A DNA stretch of 64,000 bases from Paracandidimonas soli (GCF_004342005.1 NZ_SMBX01000006.1:124001-188000); one strand, 5' to 3'; counted from the stretch's first letter, positions 16,349 to 28,122 are shown. Notes: generated by a model not told the origin, from the sequence alone. A program made the numbers and translations.

Positions 16349-17311
16349 TTACAACGTCAGAATGATCTTCCCGGTATGCGCGTTGCTTTGCATCAGCTCG
16401 ATCGCAGCCTGAGCGTCGGATGCGTTGAATACACGGTGGATCAGCGGAACGATGCCGCCTTCGCGGAAGAAAGGCAGCGCGTCCTTTTTCATGTCGCGCA
16501 CCAGCTCGGCGCGTTCCGCCGGCGTGCGGTATTTGTTGGAGACGCCGAAGACCGACAGGCGCTTGGCATGCAGGCTGGCCAGGTCGATCTGGCTGCTCTT
16601 TGTGCCGTCCACATGGCCGACGATGGCCAGGCGGCCTCCGATGGCCAGGCTTGCCAGGCAGTCTTCGAACAGGCTGCCGCCCACGATATTGATGGCCAGT
16701 TGCACGCCTTTACCGCCGGTGGACTCCTGAACTTTCTGGGCGAATCCGGGGCCGGCCGCGAGCAGCGGGACATCCAGCCCGTGAGAGAGCAGCGCGTCCA
16801 GTTTTTCCTGGCGCGTGGAGGTGCCGATGACGCGGGCGCCCATGGCCTTGGCGAGCTGCATCGATGCGATGCCCACGCCCGACGGCACGCCGGTGATCAG
16901 TACGGTGTCGCCGCTGCCGACGGAGCGATGCCAGAACAGCATGTCGTAGGCCACGGTGAAGACCAGCGGGATGGCGGCGGCCTGCGTCCAGTCCAGGTGA
17001 GCCGGCGCATGCATGGCCTCGTGCTCGTCCATGGCGACCTGTTCGGCGCAGCCGCCTTCGCAGCGTCCCATGACGCGGTCGCCCACCTGGAATTCGCGCA
17101 CGTTCTTGCCGACGGCGATGACTTCACCCGCGGCTTCGTTGCCGAAGCGCTTGGACTGGCCTTCGGGTACCTTGCCGGCAAGCTCGCCCCGGTTCAGCGA
17201 GGTAGCGCGTACGCGCACGAGCAGTTGGGTGTCCGATATTTCCGGAGGGGAAACGTCAAGCTCGGTGATCCGGAATCGGCCTTGCTCGGAATGGATGGTG
17301 CTGGCTCGCAT
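16349..17311 (-). CDS. Zinc-independent MDR-family NAD(P)H:quinone oxidoreductase-like protein
   Basis: A 320-residue medium-chain dehydrogenase/reductase. The GroES-like N-terminal part (VRATSLNRGELAGK, FGNEAAGEVIAVGKNV) is followed by a Rossmann domain (TVLITGVPSGVGIASMQLAKAMGARVIGTS). The zinc-binding Cys/His set of true alcohol dehydrogenases is not seen, which places it with quinone oxidoreductase/crotonyl-CoA reductase-like enzymes. The ATG at 17311 has the SD GGAGA six bases upstream, and an in-frame GTG at 17323 overlaps that SD. The physiological substrate is unknown. It lies downstream of dapB on the same strand with a 66-bp gap. Confidence 0.85.
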   Translation of the reverse strand: MRASTIHSEQGRFRITELDVSPPEISDTQLLVRVRATSLNRGELAGKVPEGQSKRFGNEAAGEVIAVGKNVREFQVGDRVMGRCEGGCAEQVAMDEHEAMHAPAHLDWTQAAAIPLVFTVAYDMLFWHRSVGSGDTVLITGVPSGVGIASMQLAKAMGARVIGTSTRQEKLDALLSHGLDVPLLAAGPGFAQKVQESTGGKGVQLAINIVGGSLFEDCLASLAIGGRLAIVGHVDGTKSSQIDLASLHAKRLSVFGVSNKYRTPAERAELVRDMKKDALPFFREGGIVPLIHRVFNASDAQAAIELMQSNAHTGKIILTL

Positions 17312-17377
17312 GGATGTCTCCACAATCTGTCGTTGCGCGTGGCTGGAATGTACTGCTTTCCTTGCTGTCCGGAGCGC

Positions 17378-18169
17378 TCAGCCTGCCAGCACGTCCTGCA
17401 TGTTGAACAGGCCCGTGCTCTTGTTTGCCAGGAAGCGCGCCGCCCTCAGGCTGCCTTGCGCGTAGGTGGCGCGGCTGCTGGCTCGGTGCGTGATTTCGAT
17501 GCGTTCGCCTTCACCGCAGAAGAATACGGTATGGTCGCCCACGAGATCGCCGCCGCGCACGACGGAAAACCCGATCTGGCCGTCCTTGCGTGCGCCGGTG
17601 TGGCCGTGGCGGGCCCAGTCGGCGATGTCCTCCAGGGACTTGCCCCAGGCGCCGGCGACGGCTTCGCCCATGGCGAGGGCGGTGCCGGAGGGGGCGTCGA
17701 CCTTGTGCTTGTGGTGGGCTTCGAAGACTTCAACGTCATAGCCGCTATCGAGCAGCTTTGCGGCCAGCTGCAGCAGCTTCAGCGTGGCATTGACGCCCAC
17801 GCTCATGTTGGGCGCGAAGACGATGGCGATCTGCGTGGCGGCTGCCTGGATGGCCTGCTTGCCCTGCTCGTCGAAGCCGGTGGTGCCTATGATGCATTTG
17901 ACCTTGTGGCGTACGCAGGCTTCCAGATGCTCCAGCGTGCCTTCGGGGCGGGTGAAGTCGATCAGGCAGTCGGCATTGGCCAGGGCATCCAGGTCGTCGG
18001 TGATTTGCACGCCAGTGGCCTGACCGAGGAAGGCGCCGGCGTCCTGGCCGATGGAGGGGGATCCTTTGTAGTTCAGGGCGGCGGCCAGGGTCAGGTCGGA
18101 GCTGTTTAGCACGGCCTCGATGAGCATGCGGCCCATGCGCCCGTCGGCGCCGGCGATTGCGATACGCAT
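17378..18169 (-). CDS. dapB: 4-hydroxy-tetrahydrodipicolinate reductase (DapB)
   Basis: Second dedicated step of the diaminopimelate/lysine pathway, NAD(P)H-dependent. The ATG at 18169 has the SD AAGGA and starts directly at the nucleotide-binding motif [16 protein letters not shown]. Other motifs: [32 protein letters not shown], and the family signature [16 protein letters not shown] with the catalytic His pair and Lys. It is 263 aa, the usual size. It lies 23 bp downstream of bamE, so the two probably form one transcript, a linkage I recall from Bordetella. Confidence 0.96.
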   Translation of the reverse strand: MRIAIAGADGRMGRMLIEAVLNSSDLTLAAALNYKGSPSIGQDAGAFLGQATGVQITDDLDALANADCLIDFTRPEGTLEHLEACVRHKVKCIIGTTGFDEQGKQAIQAAATQIAIVFAPNMSVGVNATLKLLQLAAKLLDSGYDVEVFEAHHKHKVDAPSGTALAMGEAVAGAWGKSLEDIADWARHGHTGARKDGQIGFSVVRGGDLVGDHTVFFCGEGERIEITHRASSRATYAQGSLRAARFLANKSTGLFNMQDVLAG

Positions 18170-18192
18170 ATGATGTCCTTTGCTTGCTTGGT

Positions 18193-18744
18193 TCACCGCA
18201 GGGGCTCGGCGGGCATCTGACCCGGCTGGGTGATGATGACGGGAGAGGGCACGGCGCGCGCGTCGGCTTCAGGCTGTTCTTCGCCTTGAGAGGACGAGCC
18301 GGAGGCGCCTGTCTGTGCTTCAGGGGCGGCCGATGCGGAAGCCGAGCCGGGAGTGACGCCGGTGTCGGTGCGCTGGAACGGCTGGCGATCGGGCTGTTCG
18401 TCTCCGGCCCAGCGGACCAGTACGTTGTCCTCGAACCAGACGGTAAAGCGCCGCGCCTGCTCGTCGCCGTAGCCGGGTTTGTGGAAATAGGGGTAGTCCC
18501 AGCGGTCGGCGTGGAAGACGTCCTGCAGGGTCGGCGTGCCGAGCAGGAAACGCACCTGTTCGCGGCTCATGCCCTCGCGCAGCATGGATACCTGCTCGGA
18601 AGTGATCCAGTTCCCCTGCTGCACGTCGGCGCGGTAGGGAAAGCCCCATTTTGTGCCGCCGCAGGCCGTCAGCGCCAGCGTCAGGGCGCCGACAACCAGT
18701 CCGGTGCGCAGGAAAGAGGGTAAAGATGTCGCATTGGTAAGCAC
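18193..18744 (-). CDS. bamE: Outer membrane protein assembly factor BamE (SmpA/OmlA lipoprotein)
   Basis: BamE is a lipoprotein subunit of the BAM complex that inserts beta-barrel proteins in the outer membrane. From the GTG at 18744 (SD AGGGG) the protein starts with a signal ending in the lipobox LALTACGG. Then follows the SmpA/OmlA fold with [21 protein letters not shown] and [22 protein letters not shown], the conserved BamE core. The C-terminal ~70 residues are a low-complexity Ser/Ala/Gln/Pro tail not needed in E. coli BamE. It is divergent from fur and upstream of dapB. An in-frame ATG at 18783 is possible but would lengthen the signal unusually. Confidence 0.93.
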   Translation of the reverse strand: MLTNATSLPSFLRTGLVVGALTLALTACGGTKWGFPYRADVQQGNWITSEQVSMLREGMSREQVRFLLGTPTLQDVFHADRWDYPYFHKPGYGDEQARRFTVWFEDNVLVRWAGDEQPDRQPFQRTDTGVTPGSASASAAPEAQTGASGSSSQGEEQPEADARAVPSPVIITQPGQMPAEPLR

Positions 18745-18821
18745 GGGTACCCCTGTATATTGATCGGCCAAAACCGTTATCATAAAGGCAATAAGAATAA
18801 AAACGCATCAGCGCCAGTTAG

Positions 18822-18853
18822 GGCCGGCACACAAATTTGTGTATGATCCGGCC
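18822..18853 (+). promoter_or_regulatory. fur promoter with an overlapping perfect palindrome
   Basis: The -10-like TATGAT (18842-18847) lies about 40 bp before the fur ATG. The spacer upstream of it holds the perfect 14-bp palindrome ACACAAATTTGTGT (18829-18842), itself framed by GGCCGG (18822-18827) and CCGGCC (18848-18853). The nesting suggests an operator on the fur promoter. The binding protein is unknown, since the palindrome does not look like a Fur box. Confidence 0.55.
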
Positions 18854-18887
18854 GCTTCCAGTTATACGTCCACGGGGCATTTTAGCT

Positions 18888-19322
18888 ATGAACGACCAGA
18901 ATGAGCTCAAGAACATGGGATTGAAGGCGACTTTCCCGCGCCTGAAGATCCTGGATATTTTCCGCAAGGCGGAGCACCGCCATCAAAGTGCAGAAGACAT
19001 TTACCGCACCCTGATCGCTGAGCAGGTGGACATTGGCCTGGCGACGGTCTATCGCGTGCTGACGCAGTTCGAGCAGGCTGGCATCCTGGTGCGCAGCCAG
19101 TTCGACGGTGGTAAGGCTGTGTTCGAGTTGAACGACGGCGACCATCACGACCACCTGATCTGCACGACGTGTGGCACCGTGGTCGAGTTTACCGACACCG
19201 ATATCGAAAAGCGCCAGCACAAGATCGCCAAGGACAATGGCTTCGCGCTCGAAAGCCACACCATGCTGCTCTACGGCATCTGCGGCAAATGCCGTGAAGC
19301 CGGGGAAAAGGCGGGCAGGTAA
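18888..19322 (+). CDS. fur: Ferric uptake regulator Fur
   Basis: An iron-responsive repressor of 144 aa. The winged helix is [39 protein letters not shown]. The metal-site motif is [16 protein letters not shown], with the second CxxC in [10 protein letters not shown]. The ATG at 18888 is preferred over an upstream in-frame ATG (18837), which falls inside the -10/palindrome region. In the window, Fur is the likely controller of the FecI-type sigma gene at 46.4 kb, which has a Fur-box-like site, and perhaps of the neighbouring TonB receptor and sodA. Confidence 0.97.
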   Translation: MNDQNELKNMGLKATFPRLKILDIFRKAEHRHQSAEDIYRTLIAEQVDIGLATVYRVLTQFEQAGILVRSQFDGGKAVFELNDGDHHDHLICTTCGTVVEFTDTDIEKRQHKIAKDNGFALESHTMLLYGICGKCREAGEKAGR

Positions 19323-19405
19323 GCCTGCTTTCCGGCCGGCTTGGGCGAAAGCGCCGCGAGCCGGGCCAGCATCATGCCAGGCCCTCCCGCCAGGGGGGGT
19401 GATCG

Positions 19406-21052
19406 CTACAGGCCCAGCATTTCCCGGGCGTGTCGGCGCGTGGTTTCCGTGATTTTCAGGCCGCCCAGCATGCGGGCGATTTCGTCCGTCCGGGCGGCAT
19501 CGTCCAGGGGTTCGATGGACGATGAGGTCTGTCCGTCGGTGGTCTGCTTGCTGACGCGGAAATGATGTTGCCCGCAGGCGGCCACCTGGGGCAGGTGCGT
19601 TACGCAAAGCACCTGATGGCGCTGGCCCAGCTCGGCGAGCAGCCGGCCGACAACCTCGGCGACGGCCCCGCCGACGCCGGTATCGACTTCGTCGAAGATC
19701 AGGGTGGGAACCCTGGCGGCCTGGCTGGCGATGACAGACAGGGCCAGTGACAGCCGCGCCAGCTCTCCGCCGGACGCGACTTTGGCCAGGGGGCGCGGCG
19801 CGGTGCCGGCATGGCCTGCGACCAGGAATTCGATGGTCTCCAGCCCATGGGAAGAGGCGGGCGCTTCGTTCAGCGCAATGTCGAATGATCCGCCTTGCAT
19901 GGCCAGGGTCTGCATGGCTTGCGTGACGAGCGCCGACAACTGCTTGGCCGTCTTGCGGCGCTTCTTGCCCAGTTCGGCGGCAAGGCGCCGGTATTCGGCC
20001 TGCGCGGCATCCAGCTCCTGTTGCAGCGCCTCGATGTTGCTGGCGGCCTGGGTGGCGGCCAGCCGGGTTTCCAGTTGCTGCTGCAGTTGCGGCAGCTCCT
20101 GCGGCTCGACGCGGAATTTGCGGGCGGCGTCGAACAGGCTGGACAGGCGCTGCTCCAGCTGCGCCAGGCGGTCGGGATCGGGTTCGAGGCGGTCCAGGTA
20201 GCTGTTCAGGTCGGACGCGGCTTCCGCCGTGGCGATACGGGCGGACTCGATGGCGTCGTAGACGCCTTGCAGTTGCGGGTCGTGGCGCAACTGCTGCTGG
20301 ATGGCGTGGGCGGCGGCGTCGAGCAGCCGACGGGCGGAGGTTTCGTCGTCGTCCAGCGCGTTCAGCGCCTGGCCGGCGCCGTCGAGCAGCGCCTGGGAGT
20401 GCGACAGGCGGCTGTGCTCGCTGTCCAACGCCTGCCATTCGTCCGGCCCCAGCGCCAGCCGGCTCAGTTCTTCCAACTGCCATTCCAGGCGTTCGCGCTC
20501 TTCGTTCAGCGAGGCGGCGTCGCGTTGTGCCAGCTCCAGCGCCTTGCCGGCCTGGGAGCAGCGTTGCCAGGCTTCGCCCACCTGTCGCGCCAGGTCCAGA
20601 TGTCCGCCCTGCGTGTCCAGCAGATCGCGCTGGCCCGAGGCTTTCAGCAGGCTCTGGTGGGCGTGCTGGCCGTGGATGTCGACCAGGCATTCGCTGAGTT
20701 CGCGCAGTTGGCTGACGGTGACGGGGCCGCCGTTGATATAGCAGCGGCTGCGCCCCTGGCTGTCGATGACGCGCCGCAGGATGAGCATGCCGTCTTCCGT
20801 CGCGATGTCGTTGTCCTCCAGCCAGTCGGACAGCTTGCCGGGAATGTCGAAGACGGCGCTGATGTCTGCGCGTTGCGCGCCGTTGCGCACGGCGGAGGCG
20901 TCCGCGCGTGCGCCCAGCGCGAGGGACAGGGCGTCGACGAGAATGGATTTGCCCGCGCCGGTTTCACCGGAAAACACTGTGAATCCGGATTCGAACGGTA
21001 TTTCCGCTTCTTCGACAATGACGAAATCACGGATGTGCAGGGTGCGCAGCAT
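19406..21052 (-). CDS. recN: DNA repair protein RecN
   Basis: An SMC-like ATPase acting early in double-strand-break repair. It is 548 residues long. The N-terminal globular half has FVIVEEAEIPFESGFTVFSGETGAGKS (Walker A), then a long coiled coil rich in Gln/Leu/Ala (~residues 150-360). The C-terminal half carries ASGGELARLSLALSVI (signature) and PTLIFDEVDTGVGG (Walker B). It ends with the usual EIARMLGG segment and LGL. It is 15 bp downstream of nadK and convergent with fur. The DNA is highly GC-rich and has a very long open antisense frame, which is a composition artefact. Confidence 0.96.
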   Translation of the reverse strand: MLRTLHIRDFVIVEEAEIPFESGFTVFSGETGAGKSILVDALSLALGARADASAVRNGAQRADISAVFDIPGKLSDWLEDNDIATEDGMLILRRVIDSQGRSRCYINGGPVTVSQLRELSECLVDIHGQHAHQSLLKASGQRDLLDTQGGHLDLARQVGEAWQRCSQAGKALELAQRDAASLNEERERLEWQLEELSRLALGPDEWQALDSEHSRLSHSQALLDGAGQALNALDDDETSARRLLDAAAHAIQQQLRHDPQLQGVYDAIESARIATAEAASDLNSYLDRLEPDPDRLAQLEQRLSSLFDAARKFRVEPQELPQLQQQLETRLAATQAASNIEALQQELDAAQAEYRRLAAELGKKRRKTAKQLSALVTQAMQTLAMQGGSFDIALNEAPASSHGLETIEFLVAGHAGTAPRPLAKVASGGELARLSLALSVIASQAARVPTLIFDEVDTGVGGAVAEVVGRLLAELGQRHQVLCVTHLPQVAACGQHHFRVSKQTTDGQTSSSIEPLDDAARTDEIARMLGGLKITETTRRHAREMLGL

Positions 21053-21067
21053 GATGGAAAACGAGGG

Positions 21068-21967
21068 CTATTCGATGTCGTCGGAGGGTTGCGGCATGCG
21101 GTTCCAGTGCAGCTTGCGGCGCAGCGTGGAAAAGAAGCTGTAGCCGGTGGGATGCAGGAAACGGATGGCGTTGCGCGAGCGGCGCACGTCGATGCGGTCG
21201 CCCGCCTGGCATTCGGACCAGGTCTGCATGTCGAAGTGCACGCTGGCGCCGGATTCGACGCGGCTCAGTGACGTGATGGTGGCGCTAAGGGTGCCGCTGT
21301 CGGGCAGCACGATAGGGCGGTTCGACAAGGTCTGCGGAGCTACGGGCACCAGCAGGATGGCGTTCAGGCTGGGATGCAGGATGGGGCCGTTGGCCGATAG
21401 CGCATAAGCCGTCGAGCCGGTCGGCGTGGCGATGATCAGGCCGTCGGCGCGCTGGCTGTGCATGAACTGGCCGTCGAGCTCGATGTGCAGCTCGATCATG
21501 CCGCCCCGCCCCGCGCGGTTGATGACCACGTCGTTGAGCGCCACGCCGGAATACATGACCTTGTCGCCCCGCATGACCCTGCCTTCGAGCAGGACGCGCT
21601 CTTCGGCTTCGTATTGCCCATGCAGCACGCTGGACAGGGCGTCGACGGCGCTGTGCACGGGGATGTCGGTGATGAAGCCCAGGCGGCCGTGGTTGATGCC
21701 GATCAGGGGGACGCGCGAATTGGCGAGCTCGCGCGCTGCGCCCAGCATGGTGCCATCGCCGCCCATGACGATGGCGAGGTCGGCCTGTTCGCCGATTTCC
21801 TTGTAGGTACACACGGTGAATTCGGCGACTCCCGTGTTGTGCGAAGTGGCGGCTTCGACCAGCACGGTACAGCCCTCGGCGCGGAGAGCCTGGGCAAGCC
21901 GGCGCAAGGGAGCGTCCAGCCCGGTGTCCTGGTGCCTGCCTATGATGGCGACGGTACGGAAATGCAT
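21068..21967 (-). CDS. nadK: NAD kinase (NadK/PpnK)
   Basis: Phosphorylates NAD to NADP. It is 299 residues long. The diagnostic GGDGT motif is in IVMGGDGTMLGAAREL. The NE-type loop appears as ALNDVVINRAGRGGMIELHIELDG, and the substrate/structural Gly-rich strand as DGLIIATPTGSTAYALSANGP. The start at 21967 gives the expected N-terminal strand MHFRTVAIIGRH. It diverges from hrcA and is followed by recN, so nadK-recN probably form an operon. Confidence 0.96.
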   Translation of the reverse strand: MHFRTVAIIGRHQDTGLDAPLRRLAQALRAEGCTVLVEAATSHNTGVAEFTVCTYKEIGEQADLAIVMGGDGTMLGAARELANSRVPLIGINHGRLGFITDIPVHSAVDALSSVLHGQYEAEERVLLEGRVMRGDKVMYSGVALNDVVINRAGRGGMIELHIELDGQFMHSQRADGLIIATPTGSTAYALSANGPILHPSLNAILLVPVAPQTLSNRPIVLPDSGTLSATITSLSRVESGASVHFDMQTWSECQAGDRIDVRRSRNAIRFLHPTGYSFFSTLRRKLHWNRMPQPSDDIE

Positions 21968-22084
21968 GTGTCCGGGACCTTGTGTTTTGAAATAGGGACC
22001 ACAATATCCGGATTATAGGGGGGGCGCGCAGGCAAAATCCGCAAGATGTGACCTTTATCGCTCAGGATTGCATAAAATAGCGCC

Positions 22085-23095
22085 ATGGATGAAAGAGCCA
22101 ATGCACTGCTCAAGGCGCTGGTCGAGCGCTATATTGCCGATGGACAGCCGGTAGGATCGCGCACGCTTTCCAAAATGTTCGACCTGTCTCCGGCGACCAT
22201 CCGCAACGTCATGGCGGATCTCGAGGAGCTGGGCCTGATCCACAGCCCGCATACTTCGGCCGGCCGGATTCCCACGCCGCGCGGCTACCGCCTGTTCGTG
22301 GATCGCCTGCTGTCGGCGCGGCGTTTCGAGGTTCTGCCGGAAGAGCAGGTGCGGCAGCTGTTCCCGGCGACGGAGCCGGTGCGCGCCGTGAATACGGCGG
22401 CGGCCCTGCTGTCGAACCTGTCGCAATTCGCCGGCGTGGTGCTCACGCCCAAGCGCTCGCAGGTGTTCCGCCAGATAGAGTTCATCCGGCTGTCCGATAC
22501 CCGCATCCTGCTGATCATCGTCACACCCGACGGCGACGTGCAGAACCGCATACTGTTCGTGTCGCGAGACTACCAGCCGCAGGAACTGCTGGAGGCCAGC
22601 AACTTCTTCAACCAGCATTTCGCGGGCATGTCGTTCGAGCAGGTGCGCCATACCATGGCCAATGAGTTGGCCACGCTCAAGGAAGACATCTCCCGCCTGA
22701 TGCAGGCCGCCGTCGAGGCCGGCACCGCCGAGCCGGATTCCGACGAAACCGTCGTCATCTCCGGGGAAAGCAAGCTGCTGGACGTTTCCGATATCGCTTC
22801 CGACATGCAGCGCCTGCGCCGCATGTTTTCCATGTTCGAGAAAAAGACCGACCTGCTGCATCTGCTGGATGTGTCCACCAAGGCGCAGGGCGTGCAGATC
22901 TACATCGGCGGCGACTCCCACCTGGTGCCGATGGAAGACGTTTCCGTCGTCACGGCGCCGTACGGCGTCGACGGTCAGGTCGTCGGCACGCTGGGCGTCA
23001 TCGGCCCTTCGCGCATGGCGTACGAACGCGTCATCCCCATAGTCGACATCACGGCGCGCCTGCTGTCGAATGCATTGAGCCACAACACACAGTGA
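22085..23095 (+). CDS. hrcA: Heat-inducible transcription repressor HrcA
   Basis: A winged-helix repressor of 336 residues that recognises CIRCE elements upstream of chaperonin genes. The N-terminal HTH is [38 protein letters not shown], followed by [18 protein letters not shown]. The C-terminal GAF-like region includes [24 protein letters not shown]. No CIRCE sequence (TTAGCACTC-N9-GAGTGCTAA) was found near hrcA, grpE, dnaK or dnaJ here, so its targets (typically groESL in betaproteobacteria) are probably elsewhere. The stop overlaps the GTG start of hemH. Confidence 0.96.
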   Translation: MDERANALLKALVERYIADGQPVGSRTLSKMFDLSPATIRNVMADLEELGLIHSPHTSAGRIPTPRGYRLFVDRLLSARRFEVLPEEQVRQLFPATEPVRAVNTAAALLSNLSQFAGVVLTPKRSQVFRQIEFIRLSDTRILLIIVTPDGDVQNRILFVSRDYQPQELLEASNFFNQHFAGMSFEQVRHTMANELATLKEDISRLMQAAVEAGTAEPDSDETVVISGESKLLDVSDIASDMQRLRRMFSMFEKKTDLLHLLDVSTKAQGVQIYIGGDSHLVPMEDVSVVTAPYGVDGQVVGTLGVIGPSRMAYERVIPIVDITARLLSNALSHNTQ

Positions 23096-24147
23096 ATCTT
23101 TTCCCTTCGCGCTACCTGCCGGAAGCCCCGGACCCCGACGCCCTGAGCGCAACGCCCGCGCCCCTGCCCAAGGGGCCGACGGGCATTCTCGTCGTCAATC
23201 TGGGCACGCCCGACGAGCCCACGCCCAAGGCCATACGACGCTATCTGCTGGAGTTCCTGTCGGATCCCAGGGTGATCGAGCTGCCGCAGTGGCTGTGGCA
23301 GATCATTCTGCGCGGCATCGTGCTGGTGCGCAGGCCGCATCACCTGGCGCCGCGCTATGAGGAAATCTGGCACGAGCGCGGCTCGCCCCTGCTGGTCTGG
23401 AGCCAGGCCCAGGCGGACGGCGTGCAGCAGCGGCTGCGGGCGCAGGGGCTGGACGTGCGCACCGCCGTGGGCATGCGCTATGGCAATCCTTCCATCGCCA
23501 GCGCCATCGACGCATTGCGCAGCCAGGGGTGCGAGCGCATCCTGTGCGTACCGCTGTATCCGCAGTATGCGGCCAGCACCACGGCCACGGCTGTGGATCA
23601 CGTGGCGCGCCATGCGGCAAGGCTGCGCAACCAGCCGGAACTGCGCTTCATCAAGCGCTATCATGCCGATCCGGGCTATATCGATGCCCTGGCGAGACAA
23701 GTGCAGGCTTACTGGGCTGCGCATGGCAAGCCCGAGCGGCTGCTGCTCAGTTTTCACGGTTTGCCGCGCGTCACCGTCGAGCAGGGCGACCCCTATCATC
23801 GCGACTGCATGGAAACCCTGCTGCTGTTGCGCCAGCGCCTGGGCGAAGACGGCGACCGCGTGCACGTGGCCTTCCAGAGCCGTTTCGGCGCCCAGGCGTG
23901 GCTGCAGCCCTATACCGAGCCGCTGCTGCGCGAATGGGCGAAGCAGGGCGTAGGCAGCGTGGACGTCATGTGCCCCGGCTTCCTGGCGGATTGTCTGGAA
24001 ACCCTGGAAGAGATCCAGATGCAGTGCCGCGACGCCTTCCTGGAGGATGGCGGCAAGCAGTTCCGCTACCTGCCGTGCCTCAACGATGACCCGGTCTGGG
24101 CCGATGCGCTGACCGAAATCGTGCGTCGTCACATGGCGGGCTGGTAG
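23092..24147 (+). CDS. hemH: Ferrochelatase (HemH)
   Basis: Inserts Fe2+ into protoporphyrin IX, the last step of protoheme synthesis. It is 351 residues long. Motifs: [36 protein letters not shown], the active-site [23 protein letters not shown] with its conserved His, and [19 protein letters not shown]. The GTG start lies within the hrcA stop (4-bp overlap), so translation is coupled to the repressor gene. It ends at 24147, 29 bp before the heat-shock promoter/terminator hairpin that precedes grpE. Confidence 0.96.
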   Translation: MNLFPSRYLPEAPDPDALSATPAPLPKGPTGILVVNLGTPDEPTPKAIRRYLLEFLSDPRVIELPQWLWQIILRGIVLVRRPHHLAPRYEEIWHERGSPLLVWSQAQADGVQQRLRAQGLDVRTAVGMRYGNPSIASAIDALRSQGCERILCVPLYPQYAASTTATAVDHVARHAARLRNQPELRFIKRYHADPGYIDALARQVQAYWAAHGKPERLLLSFHGLPRVTVEQGDPYHRDCMETLLLLRQRLGEDGDRVHVAFQSRFGAQAWLQPYTEPLLREWAKQGVGSVDVMCPGFLADCLETLEEIQMQCRDAFLEDGGKQFRYLPCLNDDPVWADALTEIVRRHMAGW

Positions 24148-24175
24148 AAAAAAGCGATATTTCTTGTTTTTGCGT

Positions 24176-24204
24176 CTTGAAATGGGGGCATCCGCCCCCA
24201 TTTT
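24176..24204 (+). promoter_or_regulatory. Sigma32 heat-shock promoter of grpE embedded in an intrinsic-terminator-like hairpin
   Basis: -35 CTTGAA (24176-24181, followed by A) and -10 CCCCAT (24196-24201) are separated by 14 bp, matching the sigma32 consensus. The same bases form a perfect 9-bp inverted repeat AATGGGGGC (24181-24189) / GCCCCCATT (24194-24202) with loop ATCC and a trailing TTTT. In RNA from hemH this would act as a terminator, although its U-run is short. Confidence 0.8.
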
Positions 24205-24243
24205 CCGTTGCATTGAACTGAAACTTTAGTTGTGGAGAACCGT

Positions 24244-24831
24244 ATGTCGGCGTCAAACCAGAAGCAGAACCCCGGCCAGGAAGCCGCTCCCGTCTCGCCC
24301 TCCGAGGGCGAGGAGCAAACGGCGCAAACGGCATCGCAGGACGAGGCGGTCCAGCCGGAGCAGAATCTGGACGTCCTGCTGGCCGAGGCACAGGAACAGC
24401 TGGCGCAATATCACGAACAGCTGCTGCGCGCCAAGGCGGAAACCGAGAACATCCGCCGCCGCGCCACCGAAGACGTGGCCAAGGCGCGCAAGTTCGGGAT
24501 CGAGGGTTTCGCCGAAAGCCTGGTGCCCGTGAAGGACAGCCTGGAGGCCGCGCTGTCGCAGCCGGACCAATCTCCGGAAGCCTGGAGGGAAGGCGTGGAG
24601 ACCACGCTGCGCCAGCTGGCGGCGGCTTTCGAGCGCAATGCGCTGAAGGAAGTGGCTCCGGCGCCGGGAGACAAATTCGACCCGCACCAGCACCAGGCCA
24701 TTTCCTCGGTGCCGTCTCCGCATCCGGAAGGCACCGTGGAGCAACTGCTGCAGAAGGGCTACACCATCGCGGATCGCGTCCTGCGTCCGGCGCTGGTCAT
24801 GGTGTCGTCCGGCCAACAGGATGCGCAATAA
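24244..24831 (+). CDS. grpE: GrpE nucleotide exchange factor
   Basis: Cochaperone that releases ADP from DnaK. It is 195 residues long from the ATG at 24244 (SD GGAG eight bases upstream; an in-frame GTG at 24232 overlaps the SD). The N-terminal ~35 residues are acidic and Gln/Glu-rich, then a long helix ([40 protein letters not shown]) leads to the beta domain with [21 protein letters not shown] and [12 protein letters not shown]. It is preceded by a sigma32 promoter and separated from dnaK by a second one. Confidence 0.95.
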   Translation: MSASNQKQNPGQEAAPVSPSEGEEQTAQTASQDEAVQPEQNLDVLLAEAQEQLAQYHEQLLRAKAETENIRRRATEDVAKARKFGIEGFAESLVPVKDSLEAALSQPDQSPEAWREGVETTLRQLAAAFERNALKEVAPAPGDKFDPHQHQAISSVPSPHPEGTVEQLLQKGYTIADRVLRPALVMVSSGQQDAQ

Positions 24832-24864
24832 GGCGGGCGGAAGCGGGAATTGCGCTGCGCGGGG

Positions 24865-24890
24865 CTTGAAATCCCGCCGGAGGCCCCCAG
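24865..24890 (+). promoter_or_regulatory. Sigma32 heat-shock promoter of dnaK
   Basis: CTTGAA (24865-24870, then AT) and CCCCAG (24885-24890, then CTA) are spaced by 14 bp, the same geometry as the grpE promoter and close to consensus CTTGAAA-N-CCCCATNTA. It lies about 60 bp upstream of the dnaK ATG, so dnaK can be induced independently of grpE. Confidence 0.75.
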
Positions 24891-24951
24891 CTAGATTCCA
24901 TCGAGTTATTTCACTTTCAAATATTCATTTCTAAGCAAGGTTACAGAGATC

Positions 24952-26865
<1,914 letters not shown>

Positions 26866-26884
26866 GGTGCGGTAGCGACGTACC

Positions 26885-26930
26885 TGCCCGGTTTCTGGCG
26901 ATATGCCGGGAATCGGGCATTCTCGTTTGA
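26885..26930 (+). terminator. Imperfect hairpin between dnaK and dnaJ (possible attenuator)
   Basis: TGCCCGGTTTCTGGCG pairs imperfectly with TGCCGGGAATCGGGCA around a short loop, followed by TTCTCGTTT. It could reduce read-through into dnaJ or stabilise the dnaK 3' end. The weak U-run makes it doubtful as a full terminator. Confidence 0.4.
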
Positions 26931-26974
26931 AGGAATACCTTATTCAAGGGCGTCACTGACGCACAGAGCAACAC

Positions 26975-28096
26975 ATGGCAAAACGCGATCTATACGAAAT
27001 TCTCGGCGTGGCGAAAAATGCGTCCGACGATGAACTGCGCAAGGCTTACCGCAAGCTGGCGATGAAGTACCATCCGGATCGCAATCCGGACAGCAAGGAA
27101 GCCGAGGAAAAGTTCAAGGAGGCCAAGGAAGCCTACGAGATTCTTTCCGATGCGGAAAAACGCAGCGCCTACGACAGGTTCGGGCATGCCGGCGTTGATC
27201 CCAATGCCGCGGGCATGGGCGGAGCGGGCGGGGCCGGTTTTGCCGATGCGTTTGGCGACATCTTCGGTGAAATCTTCGGCGGAGGCCGGCGCGGGGGCGG
27301 CGGTCCCCAGGTCTATCGCGGTTCCGACCTGAAGTACACGCTGGACATCAGCCTGGAGCAGGCGGCCAACGGCTTCGATACCGAAATCCGGGTGCCCAGC
27401 TGGGAAAACTGCGAAACCTGCCACGGCAGCGGCGCCAAGCCGGGCACGCAGCCGCGCACCTGCAGCACCTGCGGCGGCAGCGGCGCCGTCCGCATGCAGC
27501 AGGGCTTCTTCAGCGTGCAGCAGACCTGCCCCACCTGCCACGGCACGGGCAAGGAGATTACGGATCCTTGTCCATCGTGCGATGGCGTCGGCCGCATCCG
27601 CAAGAACAAGACGCTGCAGGTCAAGATCCCGGCAGGGATCGACGACGGCATGCGCATCCGCTCATCGGGCAATGGCGAGCCGGGAGTCAACGGCGGCCCG
27701 CCGGGCGACCTGTATGTGGAAATCCACATCAAGCCGCATGGCATCTTCCAGCGCGACGGCGACGATCTGCACTGCGAACTGACCATCCCGTTCACCAAGG
27801 CGGCGCTGGGCGGTCCGGTGGAGGTGCCGACGCTGACGGGCAAGGGCGAGATTACGCTGCCTGAAGGCACGCAGACCGGCAAGACCTTCCGCTTGCGCGG
27901 CAAGGGGATCAAGGGCGTGCGCGCCAGCTATCCGGGCGACCTCTATTGCCACGTGGTAGTGGAGACGCCGGTGCGCCTGACCGACGAACAGAAGAAGATC
28001 CTGCGGCAGTTCGAAGAGTCGCTGGAAACCGGCGGCAAGAAGCATTCGCCCAACAGCGAATCTTGGACGGATCGGGTCAAGAATTTCTTTTCCTGA
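26975..28096 (+). CDS. dnaJ: Chaperone DnaJ (Hsp40, type I)
   Basis: A 373-residue DnaK cochaperone. The J domain ([20 protein letters not shown]) carries the HPD tripeptide in KYHPDRNP. A Gly-rich segment ([20 protein letters not shown]) follows, then four zinc-binding repeats [24 protein letters not shown] and CPSCDGVG, and a two-part C-terminal substrate domain. All type I elements are intact. It is co-directional with dnaK (109-bp gap with a hairpin) and followed by a strong terminator. Confidence 0.98.
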   Translation: MAKRDLYEILGVAKNASDDELRKAYRKLAMKYHPDRNPDSKEAEEKFKEAKEAYEILSDAEKRSAYDRFGHAGVDPNAAGMGGAGGAGFADAFGDIFGEIFGGGRRGGGGPQVYRGSDLKYTLDISLEQAANGFDTEIRVPSWENCETCHGSGAKPGTQPRTCSTCGGSGAVRMQQGFFSVQQTCPTCHGTGKEITDPCPSCDGVGRIRKNKTLQVKIPAGIDDGMRIRSSGNGEPGVNGGPPGDLYVEIHIKPHGIFQRDGDDLHCELTIPFTKAALGGPVEVPTLTGKGEITLPEGTQTGKTFRLRGKGIKGVRASYPGDLYCHVVVETPVRLTDEQKKILRQFEESLETGGKKHSPNSESWTDRVKNFFS

Positions 28097-28122
28097 TTTC
28101 GCATAGGACTGCATGCACGCGG

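Noticed and set aside
16307-18109. 600-codon plus-strand frame across the quinone oxidoreductase and dapB genes
   Set aside because: Antisense to two complete enzymes with good start signals. No recognisable domain.
18882-20690. Long minus-strand frame overlapping fur and recN
   Set aside because: recN in another frame has intact Walker, signature and coiled-coil segments, and fur is intact on the other strand. This frame is Arg/Pro/Ala-rich noise.
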